In this document: positions 18,006 to 28,543 of the stretch, one piece after another | Numbering within the stretch: the first letter of the stretch is position 1 | How the letters are laid out: each line of letters begins with the position of its first letter | Assembly (NCBI RefSeq): GCF_901447155.2 | Contig: NZ_LR588418.1 | Span: forward strand, 1 to 64,000 | DNA from: Peptoniphilus catoniae | GTDB taxonomy: Bacteria > Bacillota > Clostridia > Tissierellales > Peptoniphilaceae | Length of the DNA: 64,000 nucleotides | Reading direction: 5' to 3' | Program-made: the position numbers and the translations under genes | Notes under the pieces: model-generated | Told to the model about the DNA's origin: nothing | Databases searched by the model: none | Seen by the model: only the letters and a program-made list of their open reading frames with translations

Positions 18006-18075
18006 AATGTCCCGAAGCCTTGCTACAAAACCTATAAAGTTTCGGGATATATTTATGCCCTAATAGGGTATAAAC
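18006..18075 (+). terminator. Possible terminator or structured 3' end
   Basis: An imperfect long hairpin (TCCCGAA ... TTTCGGGA, about 18009-18047) and a short one (GCCCTAATAGGGT, about 18057-18070). Neither has a good T run, so transcription ending here is uncertain. Confidence 0.4.
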
Positions 18076-18128
18076 GTAAATATCAGTTACATATGTAAAA
18101 TTAAAGACTATAAAATTTAGGAGGATTT

Positions 18129-19073
18129 ATGAAAAAAATAAAAGTTTTATTTTTATCCCTTGCCCTTCTTTTAATTTTTAGCGGGGCGGCTCTTGCTGAA
18201 AGTGTAAATGTAAGTAGTCAAGGTCTTATAATTAAGCCTATATTTCCCACAACTATAGATCCTACAGCTAAAAGCTATAACATTGACGGGGAAAATTATT
18301 TTTCTATAAGGGCCTTGCAATTCAGTTTTTCTTCCAGCAGCTTTAAGTATATGTCTGTAAAATATAATAAGGACAAGGATGTAATTACAGTAGAAAAACC
18401 CGGCGAGGATATTTCCTATTCCATGGAGGACAGATTTATTAATGATCCTTTAAATAAGGACCCACAAGTTGTAAAAAAAGACATTAAGCTTAATATAAAT
18501 TCCAAGGATTTTGTCCTTAAGGGCTACAATATTGACGGAAGAAATTATGTAAGGTTAAAGGATTTTGCTGAAGCCATGGACTTTTCTCTAAGCTATGATT
18601 ATATAAACAAATTAATAGTAGTTGACCTGGAAAAACCCTATAAGGCGGAAAGCGAGTCGGACTTTAAGGCTCTTCATGAAAAAGAATACAGGGACTTAAG
18701 GGCATTAATAGACTCCCATGTGGAGGGGCTTGAGTCTGAAAGCACAGGATTTATAAAAGCCTTTAAGCCTAAAATGGATCTTACCTCTTATAAAACCTAC
18801 AGGGACAAGCTTCTACAGGTTAAAAAAGATTTCAGTAGAGAGAGTCTTTTAAAAGAAAATAATCTGTCTACAGACTTCAGTTACTATATTTATATCTACA
18901 GAGATCTTGAAAACTTATCCTATGCTGCCAACGAGCTTGTATATAATATAGATGTTTTTAAGGATAATGGGGATATTCTTTCAATTTACACCAAGGATTA
19001 CGCCAACTCCTTTTTAAAAACCTTAAAGGAGCTTAGGGGACATCTTGAGCCTTATGACAACTACTATAAATAA
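18129..19073 (+). CDS. Secreted protein with copper-amine-oxidase-type stalk domain
   Basis: 314 residues with a clear signal peptide (basic MKKIK, hydrophobic core, cleavage after ALA near residue 23). Residues ~30-170 carry repeats of the pattern N-I-D-G-x-N-Y-x-x-(I/L)-R-x-L/F (YNIDGENYFSIRALQFS; YNIDGRNYVRLKDFAEAM), typical of the copper amine oxidase N-terminal/stalk domain used in Gram-positive surface proteins; it is not a copper enzyme. The rest is helical and charged, without a recognised domain. TTTAGGAGGATTT precedes the ATG. It may act at the cell wall with the next gene, which also has stalk motifs. Confidence 0.8.
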   Translation: MKKIKVLFLSLALLLIFSGAALAESVNVSSQGLIIKPIFPTTIDPTAKSYNIDGENYFSIRALQFSFSSSSFKYMSVKYNKDKDVITVEKPGEDISYSMEDRFINDPLNKDPQVVKKDIKLNINSKDFVLKGYNIDGRNYVRLKDFAEAMDFSLSYDYINKLIVVDLEKPYKAESESDFKALHEKEYRDLRALIDSHVEGLESESTGFIKAFKPKMDLTSYKTYRDKLLQVKKDFSRESLLKENNLSTDFSYYIYIYRDLENLSYAANELVYNIDVFKDNGDILSIYTKDYANSFLKTLKELRGHLEPYDNYYK

Positions 19074-19149
19074 CCTTGTAAAAAATTTTGTAGATGATTT
19101 TAGAAATAATTTAGAAATTTTTTACATTTTTATGTAATACTTAAAATAG

Positions 19150-19179
19150 TTGAAAGGCTAAGTTATTCTAATATATAAT
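19150..19179 (+). promoter_or_regulatory. sigma-A promoter of lipoprotein gene
   Basis: TTGAAA (19150-19155), 18 bp, TATAAT (19174-19179). The ~80-nt leader holds an inverted repeat TTTCAATC (19190-19197) / GATTGAAA (19234-19241) just before the ribosome site. Confidence 0.75.
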
Positions 19180-19264
19180 GTATATGTTGTTTCAATCCAA
19201 TCAACTGTTAATATTTTTTGATATGATTAATATGATTGAAATTTTAAAATTTTAGGAGGTATTT

Positions 19265-20839
19265 ATGAAGAAGAAAGTATTATCACTACTATTGGCCTTT
19301 GCCATGGTATTTTCCCTTGTAGCCTGTGGACCAAACACCAAGGCATATCTAACCAAGGCACAAGAAGTAAATTCCTGGGAAGGTGCAGAATCTAAGGGCA
19401 AAATGTCCATAAACTTTGAAGTTAAGGATCCTGAAACTAAGGAAACACTTAAATTTAATATACCTGCAAGCTTTGAAGGTACACAAGAGGGCAAAAAGGT
19501 TCATGTAACTATTAACTATGACTTTAAGGCTCTTATGGAATTAGCTAAAGGTAAGGGAGAGGAAGCTCCTCTAGATATACCTGAAAACCTTAAGCTTGAC
19601 ATGTTTATGGATGGTGAAACCGGAGATATTATTATGGGCAAGGACTACTTCAGCATTGTTTCAGGCGGTAGTGAAGCTTTAAATAATATTAAAGAAAACT
19701 ATATATCAATTGGTGGAGACTCAGATCCTATGGGAATGGGACTTTCACAAAAAACTTTAGCTTATTTAGAGTCAGCTGAATACACATCAGACCTTATGAA
19801 GCTTATGGACACTGCTCTTAAGGGCTATGAAAGCAAAAACGACATGAAGGTTGAAGGAAATACCTTTACTTATGAAGCAAGCTTTGAAGACTTAACAGAC
19901 GAATTTGTAAATATTCTTGCTAATGTTGTTAAAAATTGGGGAGCAACAAAGGATGTTTTAGCTTCAATTCTTAATAAGGCTGAGGTTCCCGTAACTTCAG
20001 AACAACTTGACAAGGCAATTAAGGAAATTGACCTTAAAGAGCTAAAGGAAGGCACTTCAGAATTTAAAGATGCCTTTAAGGGTTCTAAAATCAGCTTTAA
20101 ATCTACCTTTGATGAAGGAAAGGTAAGCCAAGATGTTAAGCTTAATCTTGTAACCACTGCATTTAGTGTAGCTGAAGAAGGAAAGTCAACTGAACCTGAT
20201 AAAATTAACATTGAAATGACTTCAGTTACCAGCAAAAATTCAAAGGCTAAGGTTGAAATGCCCAAGGATGTTAAAAAGCTTACAATGAGTGAGTATTTGG
20301 AACTTGTAAATCCCGGATATAATGACACTCTTATTCTTGTAAGATATAATGGTGAGCTTGTTGAATTTGAAGACCAACAACCTGTAATTGTTGAAGGAAG
20401 AACCCTAGTACCATTTAGAGCCCTACTTGAAAAAATGGGTGCAACTGATATTAACTGGGATGAAGCAACAAGAACTGTAACTGCAAAGCATGGAGATAAA
20501 ACTATAAGTCTTGTTATTGATAACAAAACTGCAAAGGTTGCAGATAAAGACGTTGAACTTGATGTCCCTGCACAAATAATCGGCGACAGAACTATGGTTC
20601 CTTTAAGATTTGTATCTGAAAACTTCGGATATAAGGTTAAATTTGATGACAGCCTTGGAAAAATTTATATGATAGACATATATAATATTTCAGATGAAGA
20701 ACTTGAAAAAGCTTTAGAAGGAGCACCTGAAGAAGAAACTAAGGAAGAACCTGCTAAAGAAGATAAAAAGGCTGCTGCAACTGCAGTTGGAATTATAGGT
20801 GGAGCTGACGGTCCTACTGCAATAAAGGTTGTAAAATAA
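19265..20839 (+). CDS. Lipoprotein with stalk domain and GIIGGADGPT tail
   Basis: 524 residues. The lipoprotein signal ends in LVACG (Cys near 19). Residues ~25-330 are a helical/beta domain with no family I recognise (it resembles LppX/DUF-type solute lipoproteins only in layout). Residues ~345-475 are a copper-amine-oxidase-type stalk domain (VEGRTLVPFRALLEKMGA; IGDRTMVPLRFVSENFG). An Ala/Glu/Lys linker leads to the last 17 residues, AVGIIGGADGPTAIKVV, which copy the IIGGADGPT signature of the membrane beta subunit of sodium-pumping decarboxylases. Its own promoter and terminator make it monocistronic. Confidence 0.85.
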   Translation: MKKKVLSLLLAFAMVFSLVACGPNTKAYLTKAQEVNSWEGAESKGKMSINFEVKDPETKETLKFNIPASFEGTQEGKKVHVTINYDFKALMELAKGKGEEAPLDIPENLKLDMFMDGETGDIIMGKDYFSIVSGGSEALNNIKENYISIGGDSDPMGMGLSQKTLAYLESAEYTSDLMKLMDTALKGYESKNDMKVEGNTFTYEASFEDLTDEFVNILANVVKNWGATKDVLASILNKAEVPVTSEQLDKAIKEIDLKELKEGTSEFKDAFKGSKISFKSTFDEGKVSQDVKLNLVTTAFSVAEEGKSTEPDKINIEMTSVTSKNSKAKVEMPKDVKKLTMSEYLELVNPGYNDTLILVRYNGELVEFEDQQPVIVEGRTLVPFRALLEKMGATDINWDEATRTVTAKHGDKTISLVIDNKTAKVADKDVELDVPAQIIGDRTMVPLRFVSENFGYKVKFDDSLGKIYMIDIYNISDEELEKALEGAPEEETKEEPAKEDKKAAATAVGIIGGADGPTAIKVVK

Positions 20840-20854
20840 AATATAATACAGTGA

Positions 20855-20896
20855 AAAAAACCTTAACTCTCTAATGAGGGTTAGGGTTTTTCTTTT
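20855..20896 (+). terminator. Terminator after lipoprotein gene
   Basis: Hairpin AAACCTTAACTCT / GAGGGTTAGGGTTT (about 20858-20889) followed by TTTCTTTT. Confidence 0.85.
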
Positions 20897-21007
20897 ATAA
20901 TTAAGCAGATTTATAGGAAAATAAATCCTTATTGTAAAATACTTTTTAATTGACTATTATTATAAATGAAATTGTTATAGTTTTATAAATTAAGGGAGAG
21001 GATTGTT

Positions 21008-21886
21008 ATAAAAACTAAGGGTTTTCTTCAAGCTATATTAAGCGCCGCAATTTTCGGTGCCATGCCCATATTTACAAAAATAGTTTATTCTTTTGGAGCC
21101 GATGCTGTAGATGCAGCTTTTTATAGAATGAGCCTGTCTCTTATTATTATGTTTATCTTAAATAAATTTATTTATAAGGAAAGCCTTAAGCTTAACAAAT
21201 TAGAGGTTAAATTCCTTTTACTTGCCTCCCTTGGACTTTTAGTTACCAGTATATGGCTTTACAATTCCTATAACTATATGGATTCCGGCACAGCAACGGC
21301 TCTGCACTTCAGCTATCCCATTATTATTTTTGTAGCAGTAAGTCTTATTTATAAGAAAAAGCCGAGATTTATAGAACTTGCCTGTGTTTTGGGAGTAAGT
21401 GTGTCCATTCCTATGCTTACTATGGGAAATGCAAACTTTCATCCCTTAGGAATTTTTTTCTCCATAGGCTCAGCCTGTACCTTTGCCTTTTATGCAATTA
21501 TTTTGCAGGATCAGGTTTTTATGAAAATGCCTCCTATAGTAAAGCTTTTTTACATAAATGCCTTTTCCTCAATAATTATTTTCGCCTTTTCCCTGGTAAG
21601 AGGAAAACCTGTTTTATTAAGTTTAAGCCCTATGGATTTTTTAATTGCCTTTACTTATTCCTGTACAATAACTCTTGGAGCAACCTACCTTTATCAAAAT
21701 GCCATATTCCTTATAGGGGCTAAATATACCTCTATTGTAAGTGCTATAGAGCCTGTAGTCAGCAGTCTTATAGGAGTCTTTATCCTTAATGAGTCTATAG
21801 GATATGTGCAAGTTTTTGCAATTTTTTTAATTTGTCTTTCCACTATTGTTTTAGTTGTAAGTTCCAGAAATTATTTAGAAGAATAA
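21008..21886 (+). CDS. DMT/EamA-family permease (no canonical start codon)
   Basis: About 293 residues with ten hydrophobic segments and two EamA repeats, a drug/metabolite-type exporter of unknown substrate in the membrane. The first ATG in frame (21062) lies inside the first helix and would delete part of it. The coding frame clearly runs back to KTKGFLQAILSAAIFGAMP. Shine-Dalgarno AGGGAGAGG (20993-21001) points to ATA at 21008 (6-9 nt away) or GTT at 21005; no ATG, GTG or TTG exists in frame after the stop at 20978. Either initiation is non-canonical or the start codon is mutated. Confidence 0.8.
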   Translation: MKTKGFLQAILSAAIFGAMPIFTKIVYSFGADAVDAAFYRMSLSLIIMFILNKFIYKESLKLNKLEVKFLLLASLGLLVTSIWLYNSYNYMDSGTATALHFSYPIIIFVAVSLIYKKKPRFIELACVLGVSVSIPMLTMGNANFHPLGIFFSIGSACTFAFYAIILQDQVFMKMPPIVKLFYINAFSSIIIFAFSLVRGKPVLLSLSPMDFLIAFTYSCTITLGATYLYQNAIFLIGAKYTSIVSAIEPVVSSLIGVFILNESIGYVQVFAIFLICLSTIVLVVSSRNYLEE

Positions 21887-22110
21887 ATTTATTAACAGAA
21901 TATTAATAAATCTTTGTTCGCATTTATGTGGATAATGTTAATAACTTTGGTGATAAAGTATTTTATCGACTTTACAAAGATTTTATAATAGGTCTTTGAA
22001 TTTATTAGACAAATGGCTATTTTAAGGGATTTAGTTTAAGGACAAAAATCAACTTTTATTTACAATGGGTAAAACAAGCCTGTTGATGTTGTTGATAAGT
22101 CTGTGGATTA
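21887..22110. other. Intergenic region with DnaA-box-like motifs
   Basis: Convergent gap. It holds TGTGGATAA (21927-21935; exact TTATCCACA on the minus strand), TGTTGATAA (22090-22098) and TGTGGATTA (22102-22110), all in the same orientation. No ORF is seen. Function is unproven. Confidence 0.45.
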
Positions 22111-22138
22111 AAAAAAGAGCAGTTTTTTCGCTGCTCCT
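22111..22138 (-). terminator. Terminator of ABC-F gene
   Basis: GAGCAG (22117-22122) pairs with CTGCTC (22131-22136); on the minus strand the stem is followed by TTTTTTT. Confidence 0.88.
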
Positions 22139-24025
22139 TTAATCATTTATTGTGAACCATATTTTATAAAGTTTATTTAATTCTTCCTGGTAGTCTTGCA
22201 TATTTTTTGATATTTCATGTACATAATCTATATCATCGTAGGTGGCATTGTCCGCCAGTTCCTTTTCTATAAAGCTTATTTTTGCTTCAAGGCTTTCAAT
22301 TTGCTCCTCAGTATCCTTAATTTCTGCAAGTCTTTCTTTTTTTAATCTTCTCTTTTCCCTGTCCAGCCTTTTAAGGTTATCAATTTGTGTTTTACTCGTT
22401 TCCTCTTCTTCAGCCTCATCGTTAACCTTTGTTTTTTCCAAATAGTAGTCATAGTTGCCTAAGTATTCTTCCACTCCATTAGCCTTCATAAGGATAATCT
22501 TATTACAGGTGGAGTTTAAAAAGTATCTGTCGTGACTAATTGATATAATGGTGCCTTCATAGGAGTTAAGCGCATCCTCCAAGACGGATTTTGAATCTAT
22601 ATCAAGGTGATTGGTAGGTTCGTCAAGAAGAAGGAGATTGGCACCCTTAAGGATAATTTTAAGCAAGCATAGTCTAGCCTTTTCTCCACCGGAAAGCTCT
22701 TCTATACTTTTAAATATATCATCTCCTATAAACAAGAATGATGCCAGGTAAGACCTTATTTCATAGTGGTTAAGCTTGGGATACTCGTCCCAAATTTCAT
22801 CTATAACGGTTTTGTCCGAGTTGAGGTTTTCCATTTCCTGGTCAAAGTATGAAATTATAACCTTGCTGCCGAATTTAAATTCTCCCTCATCCTCTTTTAT
22901 TTTGTTGTTTAAAATTTTAAAGAGAGTGGACTTTCCTATACCGTTAGGTCCGATTATTCCCACCTTATCTCTTTTGTAAACATTAAAGGAAATATTTTCA
23001 AAAACCTTTCTATCTCCATAGGATTTAGCCAGGTCTTTTACCTCAAGGACATCCTGACCGGAATCAAAGTGAGGGACGAATTTTAACTTATATTTCTTAG
23101 ACTCTTCAGGAGCTTTTACCTCTTTCATTTTGGCAAGGAGCTTTTGCCTGGACTTGCCGGCTCTTACAAATCTGTCCCTACCCATATTAAGGTATCTTTT
23201 AATAATTTCCTGTTGCCTTTTAATTTCCTTTTCCTGATCCATATATTGTTTTTTAAGGACCTCTATTTGTTTTTTTCTTTCTTTTAAATAGACTGAGTAG
23301 TTGCCCCTAAAATGTGTAAGGGTTTTGTTTTCTAAAAGTGATATTTTATTTACCACATTGTCTAAAAAATACCTGTCATGGGAAATAATAATAGCTGCCC
23401 CTTTAAAGTCTTTTAAAAACTTTTCCAGCCAGCTTATTGCATCTATATCAAGGTGGTTGGTAGGTTCGTCAAGAAGCATAAGATCAGGTTGAGATAAGAG
23501 GAGCTTTGCCAAAGCAAGCCTTGATTTCTGTCCTCCGGAAAGCTGATTTACAGTCATGTCGAAATCCTCCTGACTAAAGCCCAAGCCTATTAAGGCTCCC
23601 CTTATTTTGGAAGGGTAGGAGTAGCCCTCAAGCTCGGTAAATTTCTCCTGAAGCTTGCCGTACCTTGCCATGTCGTTTTCAAGATTAAGGTTTTCCGGAT
23701 CTGAAATTTTTATCTCAAGATCTCTAAGGTCAGTCTCCATGAAAATAAGATCTTTAAAAATTTTTTCGCATTCCTCATAAATGGAATTGTCGGCATGAAT
23801 ATTAAGCTGTTGATGAAGATAACCTATTTTAATATCCTTTTTAATATAAATATCTCCTTCATCTTTTGATATTTCATTATTCAATATATTAAAAAGAGTG
23901 GTTTTTCCGCTGCCGTTGTTGCCTATAAGACCTATCTTGTCATAGTCCTCCACTATTAAATTTACATTTTCTAAAATTTTTTCACTTATGTAGGCTTTTG
24001 ATAAACCCTGTATACTAACTAACAT
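22139..24025 (-). CDS. ABC-F family ATPase
   Basis: 628 residues from the ATG at 24025, preceded by GAGGTG; an in-frame TTG four codons upstream overlaps that site and is rejected. Two ABC domains: Walker A GNNGSGKTT near 40 and GPNGIGKST near 355; signatures LSGGQKSRLALAK and LSGGEKARLCLLK; Walker B LMLLDEPTNHLD and LLLLDEPTNHLD. There are no membrane segments, and a charged linker and C-terminal coiled coil are present, as in the ribosome-associated ABC-F translation factors (Uup/YdiF/EttA kind). It is transcribed divergently from rex. Confidence 0.93.
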   Translation of the reverse strand: MLVSIQGLSKAYISEKILENVNLIVEDYDKIGLIGNNGSGKTTLFNILNNEISKDEGDIYIKKDIKIGYLHQQLNIHADNSIYEECEKIFKDLIFMETDLRDLEIKISDPENLNLENDMARYGKLQEKFTELEGYSYPSKIRGALIGLGFSQEDFDMTVNQLSGGQKSRLALAKLLLSQPDLMLLDEPTNHLDIDAISWLEKFLKDFKGAAIIISHDRYFLDNVVNKISLLENKTLTHFRGNYSVYLKERKKQIEVLKKQYMDQEKEIKRQQEIIKRYLNMGRDRFVRAGKSRQKLLAKMKEVKAPEESKKYKLKFVPHFDSGQDVLEVKDLAKSYGDRKVFENISFNVYKRDKVGIIGPNGIGKSTLFKILNNKIKEDEGEFKFGSKVIISYFDQEMENLNSDKTVIDEIWDEYPKLNHYEIRSYLASFLFIGDDIFKSIEELSGGEKARLCLLKIILKGANLLLLDEPTNHLDIDSKSVLEDALNSYEGTIISISHDRYFLNSTCNKIILMKANGVEEYLGNYDYYLEKTKVNDEAEEEETSKTQIDNLKRLDREKRRLKKERLAEIKDTEEQIESLEAKISFIEKELADNATYDDIDYVHEISKNMQDYQEELNKLYKIWFTIND

Positions 24026-24042
24026 TCTACACCTCAAGCTAA

Positions 24043-24060
24043 TTGTAACAAATTTTACAA
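24043..24060. promoter_or_regulatory. Rex-type operator
   Basis: An 18-bp inverted repeat, TTGTAACAAATTTTACAA, overlapping the -35 of the rex promoter. The half-sites TTGTAA/TTACAA are close to the Rex consensus TTGTTAA-N4-TTAACAA. Autoregulation by Rex is the simplest reading; the divergent ABC-F gene could also be affected. Confidence 0.5.
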
Positions 24061-24082
24061 ATTAAAAAAAGCTTGTTATAAT
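24054..24082 (+). promoter_or_regulatory. sigma-A promoter of rex
   Basis: TTTACA (24054-24059), 17 bp, TATAAT (24077-24082) with an extended TG (TGTTATAAT). Confidence 0.85.
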
Positions 24083-24114
24083 ATTGGCAAAACAATTGTT
24101 AAAAGGAGGTTCAT

Positions 24115-24759
24115 GTGAATAAAAAAGCTAAAATTTCAGAAGCTGTAATTAGAAGACTGCCTATATATCACAGATTTTTAAATGATGCGATAAACAAAGG
24201 TATAGTCAGAATGTCATCATCTGAGCTTGGAAAATTAACAGGATTTACAGCTTCACAAATAAGACAGGATTTGCATAATTTCGGCGGCTTTGGTCAACAA
24301 GGGTACGGATATAACTGTATTGAGCTTAGAGATGAACTTTCCATAATACTGGGTATGAACTATAAACATAGAGCTGTATTAATTGGAGCAGGTAGACTTG
24401 GCTCAGCCATTTCAAGATATAAGGGATTTAGGAAAAGCGGTTTTACCATTGAGGCTCTTTTTGATATATCTGAAGATCGAATAGGGTCCAATGTTGATGG
24501 GGTTCCTATTTTAGACTTAAAGGATATTAAGGACTACATAAAGGTTCATAAAATAGATGTAGTTGTAATTACAACACCTAAAGAATCTGTTCACGATATT
24601 ATTGATATAATTACAGATACAGATATTAAAGGTATATGGAACTTTGCACCGGTGGATATAGTTTTGCCTGATAGTGACATAGTAATTGAAAATGTTAAGT
24701 TTAATGATTCTTTGCTTAAATTGTCTTATTATTTAAAACAAAGAGAAGAAGGAAATTAA
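24115..24759 (+). CDS. rex: Redox-sensing transcriptional repressor Rex
   Basis: 214 residues: an N-terminal winged helix (AVIRRLPIYHRFL ... SSSELGKLTGFTASQIRQDLHNFGGFGQQGYGY) and a C-terminal NAD(H)-binding Rossmann fold (VLIGAGRLGSAISRY, about residues 85-99). Rex senses the NADH/NAD ratio and represses fermentation genes when NADH is low. Start is GTG 4 nt after AAAAGGAGGT; the ATG two bases upstream is out of frame and meets a stop at once. A palindrome matching its binding site overlaps its promoter. The two following genes may be co-transcribed. Confidence 0.96.
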   Translation: MNKKAKISEAVIRRLPIYHRFLNDAINKGIVRMSSSELGKLTGFTASQIRQDLHNFGGFGQQGYGYNCIELRDELSIILGMNYKHRAVLIGAGRLGSAISRYKGFRKSGFTIEALFDISEDRIGSNVDGVPILDLKDIKDYIKVHKIDVVVITTPKESVHDIIDIITDTDIKGIWNFAPVDIVLPDSDIVIENVKFNDSLLKLSYYLKQREEGN

Positions 24760-24796
24760 GGGGTACTTAGGTACCTCTGTTTTAATAGGAGAAGGT

Positions 24797-25678
24797 ATGG
24801 ATTTAAAGGAAATAGATGGAAATTTAGTAATTGAAGATATAGATTTTTTTAGAGTTGAAGATATATTTAACTGCGGTCAGGCCTTTAGGTGGCACAAGGA
24901 AGAGGACGGATCCTACACTAATGTAGCCTATGGAAAAATAATAAACATCTCTGATAAGGACAAGAACGTAACTATAAAAAATTCAAATATAAAGGATTTT
25001 TATAAAATATGGATAGATTATTTTGATGTCCTTAGAGATTATAAGGAGTTAAGAGAAAAATTAAGCTTTGATCCTATTTTAAAAGAAGCTATGGACTATG
25101 GCAGAGGTATAAGAATTTTAAATCAGGAACCTTTTGAAACCATTATTACCTTTATAATTAGTGCCAATAACGGAATTGCAAGGATTATGAACAGTGTAGA
25201 TATAATTTCAAGAATGTACGGCAGCGAAATAGGAAGCTATATGGGAAGATCCTATTGCGCCTTTCCATCAGCCCAGGAATTATCTCTGGCAAAGGCTGAA
25301 GACCTTAGAAAATACGCCAGAGTAGGCTTTAGAGATAAGAGAATTGTAGAGGCGGCTCAAATGATAAGGGACAAGGAAATAGACCTTGACTCCCTTTATA
25401 AAAAACCCTTGGAAGAAGCAAGAAGGGAGCTTATTAAAATCCCAGGAGTTGGACCTAAGGTTGCCGATTGCGTTTTGCTTTTCGCCTTTAAAAGATCCGA
25501 ATCCTTTCCTGTAGATGTGTGGATAAAAAGAGTAATGGAAGAATTGTATTTAAAGAAAGACACTCCCAGAAATAAAATTGCAGATGAAGGCAGAAGAATC
25601 TTTAAAGAAGAAGCGGGCTTTGCTCAGCAGTATCTATTTTATTACGGCAGAGATCACAAATTAGGTAAAGACTTATGA
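24797..25678 (+). CDS. ogg: 8-oxoguanine DNA glycosylase/AP lyase (OGG1-like)
   Basis: 293 residues with the OGG N-terminal domain (FNCGQAFRWHKEEDGSYTNVAYGKII) and a helix-hairpin-helix GPD domain (LIKIPGVGPKVADCVLLFAF). The catalytic lysine is in GFRDKRIVEA and the catalytic Asp in SFPVDVWIKRV. It removes oxidised guanine from DNA, sensible next to a redox regulator. ATG follows TAGGAGAAGGT; the gene overlaps the next by 4 nt. Confidence 0.93.
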   Translation: MDLKEIDGNLVIEDIDFFRVEDIFNCGQAFRWHKEEDGSYTNVAYGKIINISDKDKNVTIKNSNIKDFYKIWIDYFDVLRDYKELREKLSFDPILKEAMDYGRGIRILNQEPFETIITFIISANNGIARIMNSVDIISRMYGSEIGSYMGRSYCAFPSAQELSLAKAEDLRKYARVGFRDKRIVEAAQMIRDKEIDLDSLYKKPLEEARRELIKIPGVGPKVADCVLLFAFKRSESFPVDVWIKRVMEELYLKKDTPRNKIADEGRRIFKEEAGFAQQYLFYYGRDHKLGKDL

Positions 25679-26388
25679 AAGCTGTAATTATAAATGCTCT
25701 TGCCATAATTGTAGGGACCTTTGCGGGAAACCTTATAGGCAATAGGTTTAGCAAGAAGCTTGAAGAGGAAATTTTAGATATTTTAGGAATCGCCGTAATT
25801 TATATAGGCATTTCTTCCGCCCTTAAGGGAGAAAATACCCTTCTTATTGTAATATCCTTAGTAATAGGAGTTGCCCTGGGCAATCTTATTAATATAGAGG
25901 AGAAGCTTAATGGACTTGGAGATAAGGTTCTTGGTCTTGTAAGCAAAAGGTCAAAGACCTCACAAGGAAATTTTATAGAAGGATTTGTAACGGCATCTTT
26001 AATATTTAGCGTCGGCTCCATGGCTATTTTAGGTTCAATATCAGCAGGTATACTAAAGGACAACTCAATTCTTATAACAAAGTCTATTCTTGACGGAGTA
26101 ACATCAATAGTTTTAGCATCGTCCTTGGGATTTGGAGTGGGTTTTTCTTCCCTTGTTGTATTTATATATCAAGGTCTTATAGTAATTTTTTCAAGCTTTT
26201 TAAAAGATATTTTTACCCCCGGTCTTATAGCTGATTTGTCCGGAGTAGGGGGAATCCTTATTATGGCTATAGGCTTTAATATGCTTAAAATTAAAAAACT
26301 CAATACTGCAAATATGCTTCCTGCAATTTTAGTTCCTATAGTTTATGAAAGCCTTATTCGCAAGCTTATAGAAATAATATTTGGATAA
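25675..26388 (+). CDS. DUF554 family membrane protein
   Basis: 237 residues, mostly hydrophobic with about six to seven membrane segments and the family opening NALAIIVGTFAGNLIG. The conserved stretch FVTASLIFSVGSMAILGSISAG near residues 100-122 is diagnostic of DUF554 (YdfK-like). Function unknown; a transport role is possible. Its ATG overlaps the stop of the glycosylase gene (ATGA), so it is translationally coupled. Confidence 0.88.
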   Translation: MKAVIINALAIIVGTFAGNLIGNRFSKKLEEEILDILGIAVIYIGISSALKGENTLLIVISLVIGVALGNLINIEEKLNGLGDKVLGLVSKRSKTSQGNFIEGFVTASLIFSVGSMAILGSISAGILKDNSILITKSILDGVTSIVLASSLGFGVGFSSLVVFIYQGLIVIFSSFLKDIFTPGLIADLSGVGGILIMAIGFNMLKIKKLNTANMLPAILVPIVYESLIRKLIEIIFG

Positions 26389-26412
26389 AGGTAAAAAATG
26401 GTAAAAAAAGAC

Positions 26413-26473
26413 TTGAATTATCTTAAAAGATGTATTAATATAATTATTAGCACTTAAAGATGATGAGTGCTAA
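26413..26473 (+). promoter_or_regulatory. groESL promoter with CIRCE operator
   Basis: CIRCE: TTAGCACTT (26447-26455), 9 bp, GAGTGCTAA (26465-26473), one base from the perfect repeat. A TATAAT at 26439-26444 lies just upstream, with TTGAAT at 26413-26418 (20-bp spacing, longer than ideal). HrcA, encoded elsewhere, should repress groESL here until heat or protein stress. Confidence 0.92.
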
Positions 26474-26510
26474 AACTTGTAAATAATATTTTTTAAATAG
26501 GAGGGCCAGT

Positions 26511-28441
<1,931 letters not shown>

Positions 28442-28460
28442 AAAATATAAAATATAAAGA

Positions 28461-28490
28461 AAAAGCTCTCGAACTTGAGAGCTTTTTTTA
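28461..28490 (+). terminator. groESL terminator
   Basis: AAGCTCTC (28463-28470) pairs with GAGAGCTT (28477-28484), then TTTTT. Confidence 0.92.
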
Positions 28491-28502
28491 ATGACTATAT
28501 AA

Positions 28503-28541
28503 TTGAAAAAGAGCTCATAAATATTGAGCTTTTTTTTTATT
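28503..28541. terminator. Bidirectional terminator
   Basis: AGCTCA (28512-28517) and TGAGCT (28525-28530) with T runs on both strands. It separates groESL from the convergent ABC operon and probably serves the latter. Confidence 0.7.
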
Positions 28542-28543
28542 TA

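Noticed and set aside
19870-20526. 218-codon minus-strand ORF inside the lipoprotein gene
   Set aside because: Antisense shadow of a well-supported gene; Ser/Leu-rich with no ribosome site.
18129-20839. Copper amine oxidase enzymes
   Set aside because: Only the N-terminal/stalk-type repeats are present; no catalytic TPQ domain.
21887-22138. Chromosome replication origin
   Set aside because: DnaA-like boxes are few, and dnaA, dnaN, rpmH and an AT-rich unwinding element are not beside them.
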